Assembly (NCBI GenBank): GCA_007570785.1
Contig: ML664668.1
Span: forward strand, 266,653-330,652
Reading direction: 5' to 3'
DNA: 64,000 bases
From: Antilocapra americana
Taxonomy: Eukaryota; Chordata; Mammalia; Artiodactyla; Antilocapridae
How positions within the stretch are numbered: position 1 is the first letter of the stretch; the number at the start of each line of letters is the position of its first letter. Below, in pieces: positions 22,443-33,512 of the stretch. Below the pieces are notes generated by a model. That model saw nothing but the letters and a program-made list of their open reading frames with translations, ran no database searches and was not told the origin of the DNA. The translations under genes and the position numbers were made by a program.

Positions 22443-23523
22443 AAAAATTTTCTTTACTTTATTGTGTTGGTTTTGCCATACAATGACATGAAACCGCCAT
22501 GGGTTTACATATGCTCCCCCTCCAGATCCCCCCTTCCTCCTCCCTCCCGATTCCCTCCCCCTGGGACATCTCGGTGCACCAGCCCCGAGCATCAATCCTG
22601 GGCTGGCGATTGATTTCACATATGATAATTAACNNNNNNNNNNNNNNNNNNNNNNNNNNNNNNNNNNNNNNNNNNNNNNNNNNNNNNNNNNNNNNNNNNN
22701 NNNNNNNNNNNNNNNNNNNNNNNNNNNNNNNNNNNNNNNNNNNNNNNNNNNNNNNNNNNNNNNNNNNNNNNNNNNNNNNNNNNNNNNNNNNNNNNNNNNN
22801 NNNNNNNNNNNNNNNNNNNNNNNNNNNNNNNNNNNNNNNNNNNNNNNNNNNNNNNNNNNNNNNNNNNNNNNNNNNNNNNNNNNNNNNNNNNNNNNNNNNN
22901 NNNNNNNNNNNNNNNNNNNNNNNNNNNNNNNNNNNNNNNNNNNNNNNNNNNNNNNNNNNNNNNNNNNNNNNNNNNNNNNNNNNNNNNNNNNNNNNNNNNN
23001 NNNNNNNNNNNNNNNNNNNNNNNNNNNNNNNNNTTTTGGATGGCAGCCATTCTGACTGGTGTAAAGTGGTACCTCATTGTGGTTTTGATTTGCATTTCTC
23101 TGATAATGAGTGATGTTGAGCATCTTTTCATGTGTTTGTTAGCCATTTTTATGTCTTCTTTGGAGAAATGTCTGTGAAGTTCTTTGGCCCACTTTTTGAT
23201 TGGGTCATTTATTTTTCTAGAATGGAGCTGCAGGAGTTGCTTGTATATTTTTGAGATTAATTGTTTGTCCGTTGCTTCACTGGCTATTATTCTCTCCCAT
23301 TCTTAAGGCTGTCTTTTCACCTTGCTTATAGTTTCCTTTGTTGTGCAGAAGCTTTTAATTTTAATTAGGTCCCATTTGTTTATTCGTGCTTTTATTTCCA
23401 ATATTCTGGGAGGTGGGTCATAGAGGATCCTGCTTTGGTGTATGTCAGAGAGTGTTTTGCCTATGTTATCCTCTAGGAGTTTTATAGTTTCTGGTCTTAT
23501 GATTAGATCTTCGATCCATTTTG
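22443..23523 (-). mobile_element. Young ruminant L1, 5'-truncated, minus strand
   Basis: The poly(A)-proximal 3' UTR is at the left (GTTGGTTTTGCCATACAATG, TCGGTGCACCAGCCCCGAGC). ORF2 C-terminal coding sequence in reverse follows the gap (GTAAAGTGGTACCTCATTGT, CATTTCTCTGATAATGAGTG, CTCTCCCATTCTTAAGGCTG). Flanked by a perfect 17-bp AATATGACCTTTTTTAA at 22426-22442 and 23524-23540. Its sequence is close to the L1 at 24989-26374. It carries the window's only assembly gap. Confidence 0.93.
22634..23033. other. Assembly gap (400 N)
   Basis: Exactly 400 ambiguous bases. Both edges are L1 sequence in the same orientation, so the missing part is L1 3' UTR and ORF2 end. ORFs reported across it are meaningless. 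Confidence 0.99.
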
Positions 23524-23540
23524 AATATGACCTTTTTTAA

Positions 23541-24399
23541 GGGTTACAGAGGAAAATTCTTTCGTTTGGATAAAACAATAAAATATTGTTGTGAACACGT
23601 GCTTCGAGTTCTCATTGAGTTTCATGTCTTTGTTTTGTTCCTCCCAGGCTTTGTTGGTCTTTATTTACATGAAGAGAAAATATTGATTAATTCAGTTTGA
23701 ACAGGGATAGGGTTTATAAGTCATGGGGAGCACAGCTAAAATACTTAAGCAGCTTCTCACTTGTGAAAAAAGTAAAGGAATACCATTTTATCTCTAATTT
23801 ATGACAATTTTGCACACTTTTATTTTGCAACTCTGTCTTCTGTATCAATTATAGATTATACACTGTAAGAATTCACACAAAACTCATGGGAAAATGATAG
23901 GCAAATTCTTGTTTGTGCCTAAACTAATTTGGGGGGAATCAATTTGTAGTCAGTTTGGTTATTTGGAACAACTGCTTTATGATCTTAATTGAGACTTAAG
24001 TATATTATGTTAACTCCTTATGATAGAAGTGTCCACTTTGAGCAAGCATTTGAATATGTAAAGAAACTATATTTAGTATAACTTTTTCATATTAGTATCA
24101 CTGAAACAGCATAGGTAGATTTAGTCAATCCCATGAAACAATTTGAAACCTCAGCTAGTTTTTTCTACTGGATTGATGTATCTTTAGGACTTGGTATAAC
24201 TGGTTATGTATTAAAAAACTTTAGTTTTATATAAGTACATTTATCTTTGTTAGTAGCTCAAATACCAAAATATGCATTTCTTCTGAGTAATCCTATTTTT
24301 TAAAAAAATCTAAAATTCTAACTCATACATATATTTTGCTCTTTCTCCTCTTTTTTTCCCCTATCCTTACACTTAGGCATAAGCCTAATTTTTTCTCAG
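23541..24399. other. Unassigned AT-rich stretch
   Basis: No gene recognised. The right end grades into the old minus-strand L1, whose true start could be earlier than 24400. Confidence 0.35.
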
Positions 24400-24976
24400 A
24401 CTGGCTACAATATTTTTCACCTCCACCAGCAATATAAAGGAAATCCTGTTTCTCATCATTCTTCCTAGCATTTAGTACTGTCACTAAATTTTATTTTAGT
24501 TGTTCTGATAGGTGTGTTATAATAGCTCATCATGGATTTAATTTTCATTTCTCTGAGGTGTAGTAGTTCTGAACACCTTTTCATTTGTTATCTGTGTATC
24601 TTTTTCAGTGAAAAGAGCCTTCTGCTTTTTGTCCATTTTCAAATTAAATTTTTGCTTTTTTAATGTTGAGGTTTTCTACACCTTAGATGTGTCTTTAGTC
24701 AGATAAATGGTTTGCAGATATTTTCTTTAAACATATAGCTTGTTGTTTCATCTTTTTGAATAGATCTTTAACAAAGCAAATATTTTCATATTTACAAAGT
24801 CCAATGAATCAATTTTATCTTTTAGAGATGATTTTGGTGTCAGGTCTAAGAAATGTTTTCCTAGTCATAGATGTTGAAGATTTTCTATGGTTTTTCTATA
24901 AGAGTTATAGTTTTGTGTTTTACATTTAAGTTTATGCTCCATTTGAATCAATAGTTGAAATAAAAAAATGTGAATT
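24400..24976 (-). mobile_element. Old L1M LINE, part 1 of 3, minus strand
   Basis: TTTAATTTTCATTTCTCTGA, ACACCTTTTCATTTGTTATC and GATGTTGAAGATTTTCTATG are reverse-complement L1 ORF2 with heavy divergence. Continues at 26387 after a young L1 insertion and at 27486 after another. Confidence 0.75.
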
Positions 24977-24996
24977 TAGATCAGGGTTTTTTTTTT

Positions 24997-25013
24997 CCCC
25001 AGTGGCAATGTTC
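24997..25013 (-). other. Probable 3'-transduced flank of the young L1
   Basis: Minus strand reads AATAAA, then GAACATTGCCACTGGGG, then poly(A). The 17-base insert is not L1 and lies between two A-tracts, as expected when transcription ran past the L1's own poly(A) signal at the source locus. Confidence 0.6.
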
Positions 25014-25019
25014 TTTATT
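25014..25019 (-). promoter_or_regulatory. AATAAA preceding the outer poly(A) of the L1
   Basis: TTTATT on the plus strand. Its distance of about 17 bases to the poly(A) start suits a used polyadenylation signal. Confidence 0.55.
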
Positions 25020-26386
25020 TTTTTTTCTTTTTTTTATTAGTTTTTCCAAACAATGACATGATATCACCATGGGTTTACATATGCTCTCCCTCCAGAACCC
25101 CCCTCCCTCCTCCCTCCCCCCAGGAAATCTCGTTGCACCAGCCCCGAGCATCAATCCTGGGCTGGTGATTGATTAGACATATGATAATTAACACGTTTCA
25201 ATGCCATTCTCCCCTAACCCTTATCTTTGACAAAGGAGACAAGAATATACAATGGAGAAAAGACAACTTCTTTAACAAGTGGTGCTGGGAAAACTGGACA
25301 GCCACTTGTAAAAGAATGAAACTAGAACCCTTTCTAACACCATACACAAAGATAAACTCAAAATGGATCAAAGATCTAAGCATAAGACCAGAAACTATAA
25401 AACTCCTAGAGGATAACATTGGGAAAACACTCTCTGACATAAACCAAAGCGGGATCCTACATGACCCACCTCCCAGAATATTGGAAATAAAAGCACGAAT
25501 AAACAAATGGGACCTAGTTAAAATTAAAAGCTTCTGCACAGCAAAGGAAACTATAAGCAAGGTGAAAAGACAGCCTTCAGAATGGGAGAAAATAATAGCC
25601 AATGAAGCAACGGACAAACAATTAATCTCAAAAATATACAAGCAACTCCTGCAGCTCCATTCTAGGAAAATAAATGACCCAATCAAAAAGTGGGCCAAAG
25701 AACTCAACAGACATTTCTCCAAAGAAGACATAAAAATGGCTAACAAACACATGAAAAGATGCTCAACATCACTCATTATCAGAGAAATGCAAATCAAAAC
25801 CACAATGAGATATCACTTTACACCACTCAGAATGGTTGCAATCCAAAAATCTACAAGTAATAAATGCTGGAGAGGATGTGGAGAAAAGGGAACTCTCTTA
25901 CACTGTTGGTAGGATTGCAAACTAGTAGAGCCACTATGGAAAACAGTGTGGAGCTTCCTTAAAAAACTGCAAATAGACCTGCCATATGACTCAGCAATCC
26001 CACTGCTGGGCATACACACCAAGGAAACCAGAATTGAAAGAGCCACCTGTACCCCAATGTTCATTGCTGCTTTATTTACAATAGCCAGGACATGGAAGCA
26101 ACCTAGATGCCCATCAACTGATGAATGGATAAGAAAGCTGTGGTACATATACACAATGGAATATTACTCAGCATTAAAAAAAAATTCATTTGAATCAGTT
26201 CTACTCAGATGGACGAAACTGGAGCCCATTATCCAGAGTGAAGTAAGCCAGAAGCAAAAACAACAATACAGTATATTAACGCATATATATGGAATTTAGA
26301 AAAACGGTAACGAGAACCCAGCATGCGAGACAGCAAAAGGAACGCAGATGTATAGAATAGACTCGTGGACTTTGTAGATCAGGGTT

Positions 26387-26490
26387 CTTTTTATTAAACC
26401 CATATATCCAGTTGCTCAAACACAGTTTGTTGAAAAGACTATACTTCTTTGATTGACTTGCTTTTACCCTTTTGTCAAAAATTAGTTGTT
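26387..26490 (-). mobile_element. Old L1M LINE, part 2 of 3, minus strand
   Basis: ATATCCAGTTGCTCAAACAC, GTTTGTTGAAAAGACTATAC and CCTTTTGTCAAAAATTAGTT continue the L1 interrupted at 24976. Confidence 0.78.
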
Positions 26491-26492
26491 TA

Positions 26493-27485
26493 TATCACAA
26501 AGGGTTAATCTCCTCAATTTACAAACAGTTCTTGAGGCTTCAGAGCATTAAAACAAACAACTCAATCAAAAAAATTGGCAGGAGACCTAAATAAACATTT
26601 CTGCAAAGAAGACATACAAATGGCCAAGAAACACATGTAAGGATGCTCAACCTCACTAATTATTAGAGAAATGTAAATCCAAACTACAATGAGGTACCAC
26701 CTAACACCAGTCAAAAAATCCACAAACAATAAATGCTGGAGAGTGTTTGGAGAAAAGAGAACCCTCTTAAAATAAAAATAAAATAAAATTGGTACAGTCA
26801 CTATGGAGAACAGTATAGAGTTCCCTTAAAAAAATAAAAATAGACCTACCATATGACCCTGCAATCCCACTCCTGGGCATATACACAGAGAAAAACATAG
26901 TCTCAAAGGATACATGAACCCCAATGTTCACCATGGAACTATTTACAATAGCCAAGACATGGAAGCAATCCATCAACAGAGGAATAGATAAAGAAGATGT
27001 GGTATATACATACACTTGAGTATTACTCAAGCATTAAAAAAGACTGAAATAACACCATTTTCAGCAACATGGATGTATCTAGAGATTTTTATATTGAGTG
27101 AAGTGAGTTAGAGAAATATCATATGACATCTCTTATATGGGGAATCTAAAAACAAATGATACAAATGAACTTATTCACAAAACAGAAACAGACTCATAGA
27201 CTTAGAGAACAAACTTATGGTTGCTAGGGAAGAAGAATGGGGGAATAGTTAAAGAGTCTGGGGTAAACGTACACACTGCTATATTTAAAATGGATAACTA
27301 ACACGTTTTTAATGTATAGAACAGGGAACACTGCTTAATGTTATGTGGCAGTCTGGATGAAAGGGAGTTAGGGAGAGAATGTATATATGTATATGTATGG
27401 CAGAGTTCCTCTGCCATCCATCTGAAACCATCACAACATTGTTAATCAGCTATATTCCAGTATAAAGGAAAGAGTTAAAAAAATT
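26493..27485 (+). mobile_element. L1 3' part, plus strand, inserted in old L1M
   Basis: ORF2 3' end and 3' UTR: TAAATAAACATTTCTGCAAA, ATGAGGTACCACCTAACACC, TGCAATCCCACTCCTGGGCA, TTACAATAGCCAAGACATGG, ending AGCTATATTCCAGTATAAAG and a short A tail. Stops and deletions break the frame. Possible short target duplication TTATA on both sides. Intermediate in age between the old host L1 and the young inverted L1. Confidence 0.85.
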
Positions 27486-27790
27486 TTGATTATAAATGCA
27501 TGGACTATTTCTGGGTTCTCTAATTGTTTCATCTATTGATCTATGTATCTATCCCAAAATATGATCCAACTTGGTATGGATACAATGGGTGCTTGAAAAA
27601 AATGTGTATTTTATTAGAGTTATTGAGATTTTTCTATAAATGTCAATTAGATCCTATTAGTTCATATTTTGTTAAATGTTGATGGATGTTAATGATTAGA
27701 ACTTGTACTTCATATTGAAAGGGAAGTACTTAAAATCTTTTATTGTAGTTTCATTTTAGCTTGTCTACTTATTTGATAAATCACCATACC
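27486..27790 (-). mobile_element. Old L1M LINE, part 3 of 3, minus strand
   Basis: TTTCTGGGTTCTCTAATTGT and CATCTATTGATCTATGTATC continue directly from GTCAAAAATTAGTTG at 26480. Further right, TATAAATGTCAATTAGATCC and an ATTGTAGTTTCATTTTAGCT block come from more upstream ORF2, implying an internal deletion. Confidence 0.72.
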
Positions 27791-29931
27791 TCAATGTACA
27801 TTATGAAAGCAATGAAAACTGTGGAGCTTCAATTTTTAAACTGGAAAACTAAATAAATAAATAAATGCTGAGCAATTTTGGAAATAAAAGAAGGTGAATT
27901 TCTAGAGGTTTTATATTTTCCCCTGTCTTAGATTGGAGTTGTGTGTGCTTCCAAGTAACTTTAATTATTTCCCATCCATCGATTCAAGTATCCCCAAAAT
28001 GAAAGCATTAAAGAGGAAGAAAAAAAATAGTTTTACTAGTCATTGAGGTTCTTGAAAGTGAATATTGTTCTCCAGTGGATACAGAAGAAGGAAATGTTAT
28101 TTTCCACAATTTTCCTTTAAACAGATTCAGTTTAGTTTTTCTTCCTACTCTAGAAACTAAAACAGATCTAAAAAGCATCAGCATCCCGTCTCTATAACCT
28201 GAAGCTTGTCAGCATTATTACAACTGTTGAATGGTGGAATGTATTTATTAGCCAACACATTTCAGGAGAGTTCATAATATATAAGTATTTATAAGAATGT
28301 GATTGTCCTTTAAAAAGATAAGAAAAGAAAAACTGACAACAGTGGCTTACATACACAGGGTGTATTTTTATCAGTCAACTTGTCAGGAGGTACCCTGTGC
28401 AACAGGACACAATCAGGAATCATGGCTCCTTCCATCTTCCTATCCCACTATACTATCCTCACGTGTCCCACTGAAATAAGAGAAAGAGTCAAAACACTCT
28501 CCTCCTAAAACTTTTCCTCCTCTTCTCTTTTTTTTCCTTTGAAAGAAGACTGAGTACCACATATATCTCATTAATCAATAAAACTACCTCTCATCTCACC
28601 ACCCTGGCTACAAGAGAGGCTGAAGCAATGACTTGGTTTAAATTTCCAGTCTCTTTAGCAGAGGGAGGCAAGGGAGAAAGGGTTGTAAATAAATAGCTTT
28701 TCAGTCACCAGTTCACCATATCTGTAGCTGTATGTTTATGCATTACAGCGAGTTCAAAGCATTTCACATGGACTGAAACAATTTATCAAACTTGATTATT
28801 CTCATAATCAACAGTAAGTTTAGTTTAAAGAACCAAATCAATTAGTAGTTTTGGCACTTAAGGAAATAGCTTGAGAAGGACTAGTGCTTTTGGGAAAATA
28901 TTATACAACAGCAAAATCTTCAGAATGTGTTGTGTGACTAAGGCCAGGAAAAGATTCTTACAGTATGATGCTGTTCTTATGAGGCAGAAATATGAGAAAA
29001 TCTTCTGGCTCAATGTGCAATTTCTATCAGGTTTTATGGCTAAGGCAATCTGTACCATAACAAAGTGGGTATTTTTGTTTCTTAAGTAAAAGAAGTTGTA
29101 GATCAAGTTCCATAATGCTACACTTCAATGAAGCAAAGATAGTTCATTTGAAATTTGAAGGTCATTTAATACTCTCTAAGGCAATTAAAGTATGATTCTG
29201 TGAATTGAATTCATACTTTAAGAATATGGATACTTTTGAAAGGAAGACCTAGATTAAATGTCATTCATTACCTTAGAGATGAAATAATAAATCAACTCAA
29301 ATGATAGTTTTTTGAGGCCCTGAAGTTTACTTTATTCTATTTTTCCCCAAAGCACTGTTCTTTCTTTCTTTTTTTTTCTTTTTCAATTTTTCCTGCTGAC
29401 TGAGTTGGGATATGATATGCTGGGCTTATTTCTCTCACTGTGTTGTGTGATGTCACCCAACAGGAGGTCTGCATTGCTGTGTTGTACTCCCCTTGGATAT
29501 GTCAAACCTGTAGCATGAATTTTTTCTCTGTCAGTCATGACCAAGGGAAAAAAATGGGCCTTTGTGTCCAAGGCACATGTATACACCACATATGCCCCCA
29601 ACACACACACATGCTGTCACTATGTCAAAATCAAAGAGAGTGAGTTATTACAAAAAATTTATATAGAAAGACCTTTTGTGAAAACACTAATATTTTGATG
29701 CAATTCAAATTTTTACCCTTTTTAAAAACAAACCATATCTAATAAACAGGGGAGGGAGGTAGCTCTTCCATATAGAATTCCAATTAATAAATGGAACAGG
29801 AATGATGAAAATTAAAAATCTCAAGTAGACAAACACCAGGGAATTACCTATCACAGGATGCTAAAATTAGTCGGCAAGAGTACAACCAGAAATAGGCTAT
29901 TTGCCTAGTCTCAAAGTATCTTCACGCAAGA
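27791..29931. other. Unassigned 2.1-kb stretch
   Basis: No gene recognised. Includes (AAAT)n near 27850 and a pyrimidine-rich run at 29345-29392. Short ORFs at 28858-29106 and 29383-29643 lack recognisable domains. Confidence 0.35.
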
Positions 29932-30117
29932 TGTGTTGTGTGCTTAGTCACTCAGTTGTGTCTGACTATTTGCTTGGCAGGCTCTTCTGTCCATGGAGAC
30001 TCTTCAGGCAAGAACACTGGAGTGTGTTGCCATTTCCTCATCCAGGGGAATCTTCCAACCCTAGGAATTGAACTCAGGTCTCCTGCATTGCAGGCGAATT
30101 CTTTACCATCTAGATAC
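29932..30117 (-). repeat. Bov-tA SINE, minus strand
   Basis: TGTGTTGTGTGCTTAGTCAC at the left is the reversed tail. TCTGTCCATGGAGACTCTTC, GAACACTGGAGTGTGTTGCC and TCTCCTGCATTGCAGGCGAA follow. The body has a small deletion where the CCCATGGACTGTAGCC block should be. Confidence 0.88.
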
Positions 30118-30804
30118 TAATAAAAAGGGAAATGGTACCTTCACAGTAAAGGGACTGACACCACCTGAGTTAATGGATCAAGAATAACATTGCCAGTCAT
30201 GAGACACCCCATCTTCCTGCTCTTCCTCATGGTCGGATGCAGAGAAGGGCCTTCGTCCCCTCTAACATCCTGGTGGCTTTCTCTGCTGCCTTCCCTGTGT
30301 GCTCTGGGATTCCTCACTTCTCCTGTAAGATGAGTCCAACTCACCTTTTAGGTCTATCTAGTCTCAGGGCCATTTCTCTAGGAAGTTCCCAGGTGCATCC
30401 TTCTTTCAGAAGGCTGAGTTAGTGTAATGAAGAATATAAAAAGAATAAGATGCACTATTGAGCCTCCACAACTTTAGAGCTTGGCCTAGACTACATAAAT
30501 ATACGACAAATGTAACTAAGTTCTATGACGTAGGTAGAAAGAGTGTCACCAGCCTTGGTCAGCTGAGTATGGATAAAATGAACACTAGCTAGTATATTTA
30601 GATTCTTGTATCTGTCACATTCTCAGGAAGGACATGCATTCCCAGATAAGAACTATTAATATTAAAACGTAAGACGGCATATGTAAGAGGACACAAAACA
30701 CAAAGATCCGCCTGTCTACACCCCTGCTCAATTATTATTCTGACATTATATCTTTTTCCTGTTTTATTTCCCTTCGATCATTTCCCCTTTTTCCTTCAAT
30801 TTAA
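30118..30804. other. Unassigned stretch
   Basis: No gene or repeat family recognised. Confidence 0.4.
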
Positions 30805-30935
30805 TTTAAATTTTTTTGGACTGCTCTAAGTAGCTTGCAGGATCTTAGTTCCCCCACAAGGAATGGAACCCAGGCCCAGCAGTAAAGGAAAGCAGCAAGT
30901 CCTAACCACTGGACCCAAGGGAATTCCCTTTTGCC
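30805..30935 (-). repeat. CHR-type SINE, minus strand
   Basis: GCAGGATCTTAGTTCCCCCA, AGGAATGGAACCCAGGCCC and TCCTAACCACTGGACCCAAG with GGAATTCCC are the reverse of a CHR-2 SINE with its tRNA-like head at the right. Confidence 0.8.
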
Positions 30936-31019
30936 AACCATTTTCTCCCACTAATTGTCCTTCTGTGAACTCTTACTCCTTAAAACCCTTCATTTTATTT
31001 TTCTGCTTTTGAGATATTC

Positions 31020-31165
31020 ATAACAATTTCATGAGGATGTTGATAATGGAAGGAGGTTATGCATATATGGAGGCAGGGGTTATATGGAAAATCTCTGACC
31101 TTCCACTTAATTTTGCTGTGAAACTAAAACTGTTCTAAAAAATAAACTGTGTTAAAAATTAGCAT
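31020..31165 (+). mobile_element. L1M 3' end fragment
   Basis: GGAGGTTATGCATATATGGA, GGCAGGGGTTATATGGAAAA, AATTTTGCTGTGAAACTAAA and TGTTCTAAAAAATAAACTGT are a typical old L1 3' terminus. Confidence 0.75.
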
Positions 31166-31889
31166 AAATTCTTAGCCACAGTGATATATATGGCCTCATA
31201 ATTTTCATATCATTTAGGCATAAACATTATAATTTTTTATCTTTATCTTTCAGTTAATTACTGAAAAGTTTACAAGTGTGAGTGTGTGCATGTGTGTGTA
31301 ATATGTTTTCCTTTGGGCCCATCAAAATGAAATTACCATCTGTGTTTGAGACTGATTTAAATATTTTCTTGACTGAAGGCCAAAGCATTAGCAGGAAGAA
31401 TCCTTGAAGTGCCTTCTAACCTTGCGTTTTCTTCCTTTTCAAGCCATTTTAGCAAAGCATCACCTTGTCTGTACACAATGACAGTGAATATTGGTATCAC
31501 TTATCATCGATTAGTAGACTGTTCCTTGAGATCTTGGTATCAATTACATTTTACTGATAGTATTAGAAAACCAAGGATGAAAGAAAGTCATTCAGATGTC
31601 TAGACAGTGAGTTACAGAGGTTAGGGTCCCTGGAAGAATGTGAATTAAAGATTAGCAAAGAGAATAAGTATAGTATGCAAAGAAAATCATCTGTTTGCCC
31701 TTGAAGACAGGAGATGAAACAAAAATTAGAAAACAAACACCATAACTGTCAGAAATACAGTTTTCTCATTTTTTCTGGGAAGATCAGGTCTATATACTGG
31801 TCAAATCTTTGTCCTGCTTTATAGCAATTTTTAAAACAAATTCTAATGAGTATTTGTGTGGTGTTTATCTTGTACAAACGGCTTTCTCT
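31166..31889. other. Unassigned stretch
   Basis: Contains a short TG-rich patch near 31277-31300. No gene or family recognised. Confidence 0.4.
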
Positions 31890-32085
31890 TACACTATCTC
31901 ATGCATTTCTCCCCAGTTCTGTGAGACAGATATGAGAAATACTATCACTTTACAGACAGAGAGACTGAGTCTCAGCAAGGGCTGGTGCCTTGTCCCAGTT
32001 AACCAGGTCTGGTACACTGGGGACCTAGTTCTCAGATCCCATCTCCTGCTCCAAGAACCAAGGTCTTCCCACAATACTGCTCAAC
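31890..32085 (+). repeat. MIR SINE
   Basis: CTATCTCATGCATTTCTCCC, CTATCACTTTACAGACAGAG, AGACTGAGTCTCAGCAAGGG and CAGATCCCATCTCCTGCTCC match the MIR core-to-tail order. ORFs across it are chance. Confidence 0.7.
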
Positions 32086-32256
32086 TACTCATACAACTAG
32101 CTGGGGAAACAAGCTGTCAGTAGCTGTTGTCTGAAGGATTTTTTTAATCTACCTCTATGTTTAAAATTCTTGACTCTCAAGCAACACCAACATGAATGAT
32201 AAGTGATTTCTAGTAATACCTAAGAAAATGAACATTCTTTTCTAAAGAATGTGTAC

Positions 32257-33512
32257 TCATTTCACATGCTAGCAAGGTAATACTCAAAATCCTACAAGGC
32301 AGGCTTCAACAGTATGTGAACCAAGAACTTCCAGGTGTACACGCTGGATTTAGAAAAGGCAGAGGAGCCAGAGATCAAATTACCAACATTTGTTGGATCA
32401 CACAAAGGGCAAGGACATTCTGAAAAAAAATATGCTTCATTGACTACACTAAAGCCTTTGACTGTGTGGATCACAACAAACTGTGGAAAATTCTTAAATG
32501 GATGGGAATACTAGACCACCTTACCTATCTCCTGAGAAACCTGTACGCAGGACAAGAAGCAACAGTTAGAACCAGACATAAAGCAACAGACTAGTTCAAA
32601 ATCAGGAAAGGAGTATGTCAATGCTGTATACTGTCACCCTGCTTAGTTAACTTATATGCAGAGTACATCATGTGAAATGCTGGGCTGGATGAAGCACAAG
32701 CTGGAATCAAGATTGATGGGAGAAACATCAACAACCTCAGATACGCAGATGATATCACTCTTATGGCAGGAAGCAAAGAGGAACTAAAGGGCCTCTTGAT
32801 GAGGGTAAAAGAGAGTAAAAAAGCTGGCTTGAAACTCAACATTCAAAAAAAGAAGATCATGGCATCAGGTCCCATCACTTCATGGCAAATAGACGGGGAA
32901 AAGGTGGAAACAGTGACAGATTTTATTTTCTTGGACTCCAAAATCACTGTAGATGGTGACTGCAGCCATGAAATTAAAAGATGCTTGCTCCTTGGAAGAA
33001 AAGCTATGACAAACCTAGATATCATATTAAAAACCAGAGACATCACTTAGCCGACTAAGGTCTGTATAGTCAAAGTGATAGTTTTCCCAGTAGTCATGTA
33101 CGGATGTGAGAGTTGTACCATAAAGAAGGTTGTGTGCCAAAGAATTGATACTTTCAAACTGTGGTGCTAGAGAAGACTAATGAGAGTCCCTTGGACTGCA
33201 AGGAGATCAAACCAGTCCATCCTAAAGGAAATCAATCCTGATTATTCATTGGAAGGATCGAGGCTGAAGCGGATCCGATACTTCAGTCACGTGATGTGAA
33301 GAGCCAACTCCTTGGAAAAGACTCTGATGCTGGGAAAGATTGAAGGCAAGAGGAGAAGGGGATGACAGAGGATGAGATGGTTGAATGGTGTCATTGACTC
33401 AGTGAACATTGGTTTGAGTAAACTCCAGGAGATAGTGAAGGACAGGGAAGTCTGGGGTACTAAAGTCCATCAGGTCACACAAAGTTGCACATAACCGAGC
33501 AACTGAACATCA
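32257..33512 (+). mobile_element. BovB (RTE) LINE, 5'-truncated, reverse-transcriptase half
   Basis: Second long BovB copy. It starts slightly further upstream than the first, at ACATGCTAGCAAGGTAATAC. The catalytic box is intact: codons at 32742-32753 read Tyr-Ala-Asp-Asp. The frame is broken elsewhere: AACTTATATGCAGAGTACAT is followed by a TGA in place of an Arg codon, and the longest clean frame is only 32763-33050. Ends near AACTGAACATCAACAGC with a poor tail. An inactive relic despite the intact active-site box. Confidence 0.93.

Larger units (their letters stand above)
24989..26374 (-). mobile_element. Young L1 with 5' inversion (twin priming) and probable 3' transduction
   Basis: The left part, about 25020-25211, is the L1 3' UTR in minus orientation. 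The right part, about 25212-26374, is ORF2 C-terminus and early 3' UTR in plus orientation. This head-to-head arrangement is the known outcome of twin priming. The plus-strand frame 25169-25912 covers ORF2 C-terminal sequence up to the Cys-rich [15 protein letters not shown] motif, then a TAG replaces the next Trp codon. A second frame, 25946-26299, continues the C-terminus to HIYGI. Target duplication TAGATCAGGGTT at 24977-24988 and 26375-26386. The outer poly(T) at 24987-24996 is separated from the L1 tail by non-L1 sequence. Confidence 0.92.

Noticed and set aside
22499..23146. Open frames of 164-204 codons on both strands
   Set aside because: They are open only because they run through the 400-N gap.
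25198..25803. 201-codon minus-strand frame
   Set aside because: Antisense shadow of L1 ORF2 coding sequence on the plus strand of the inverted segment.
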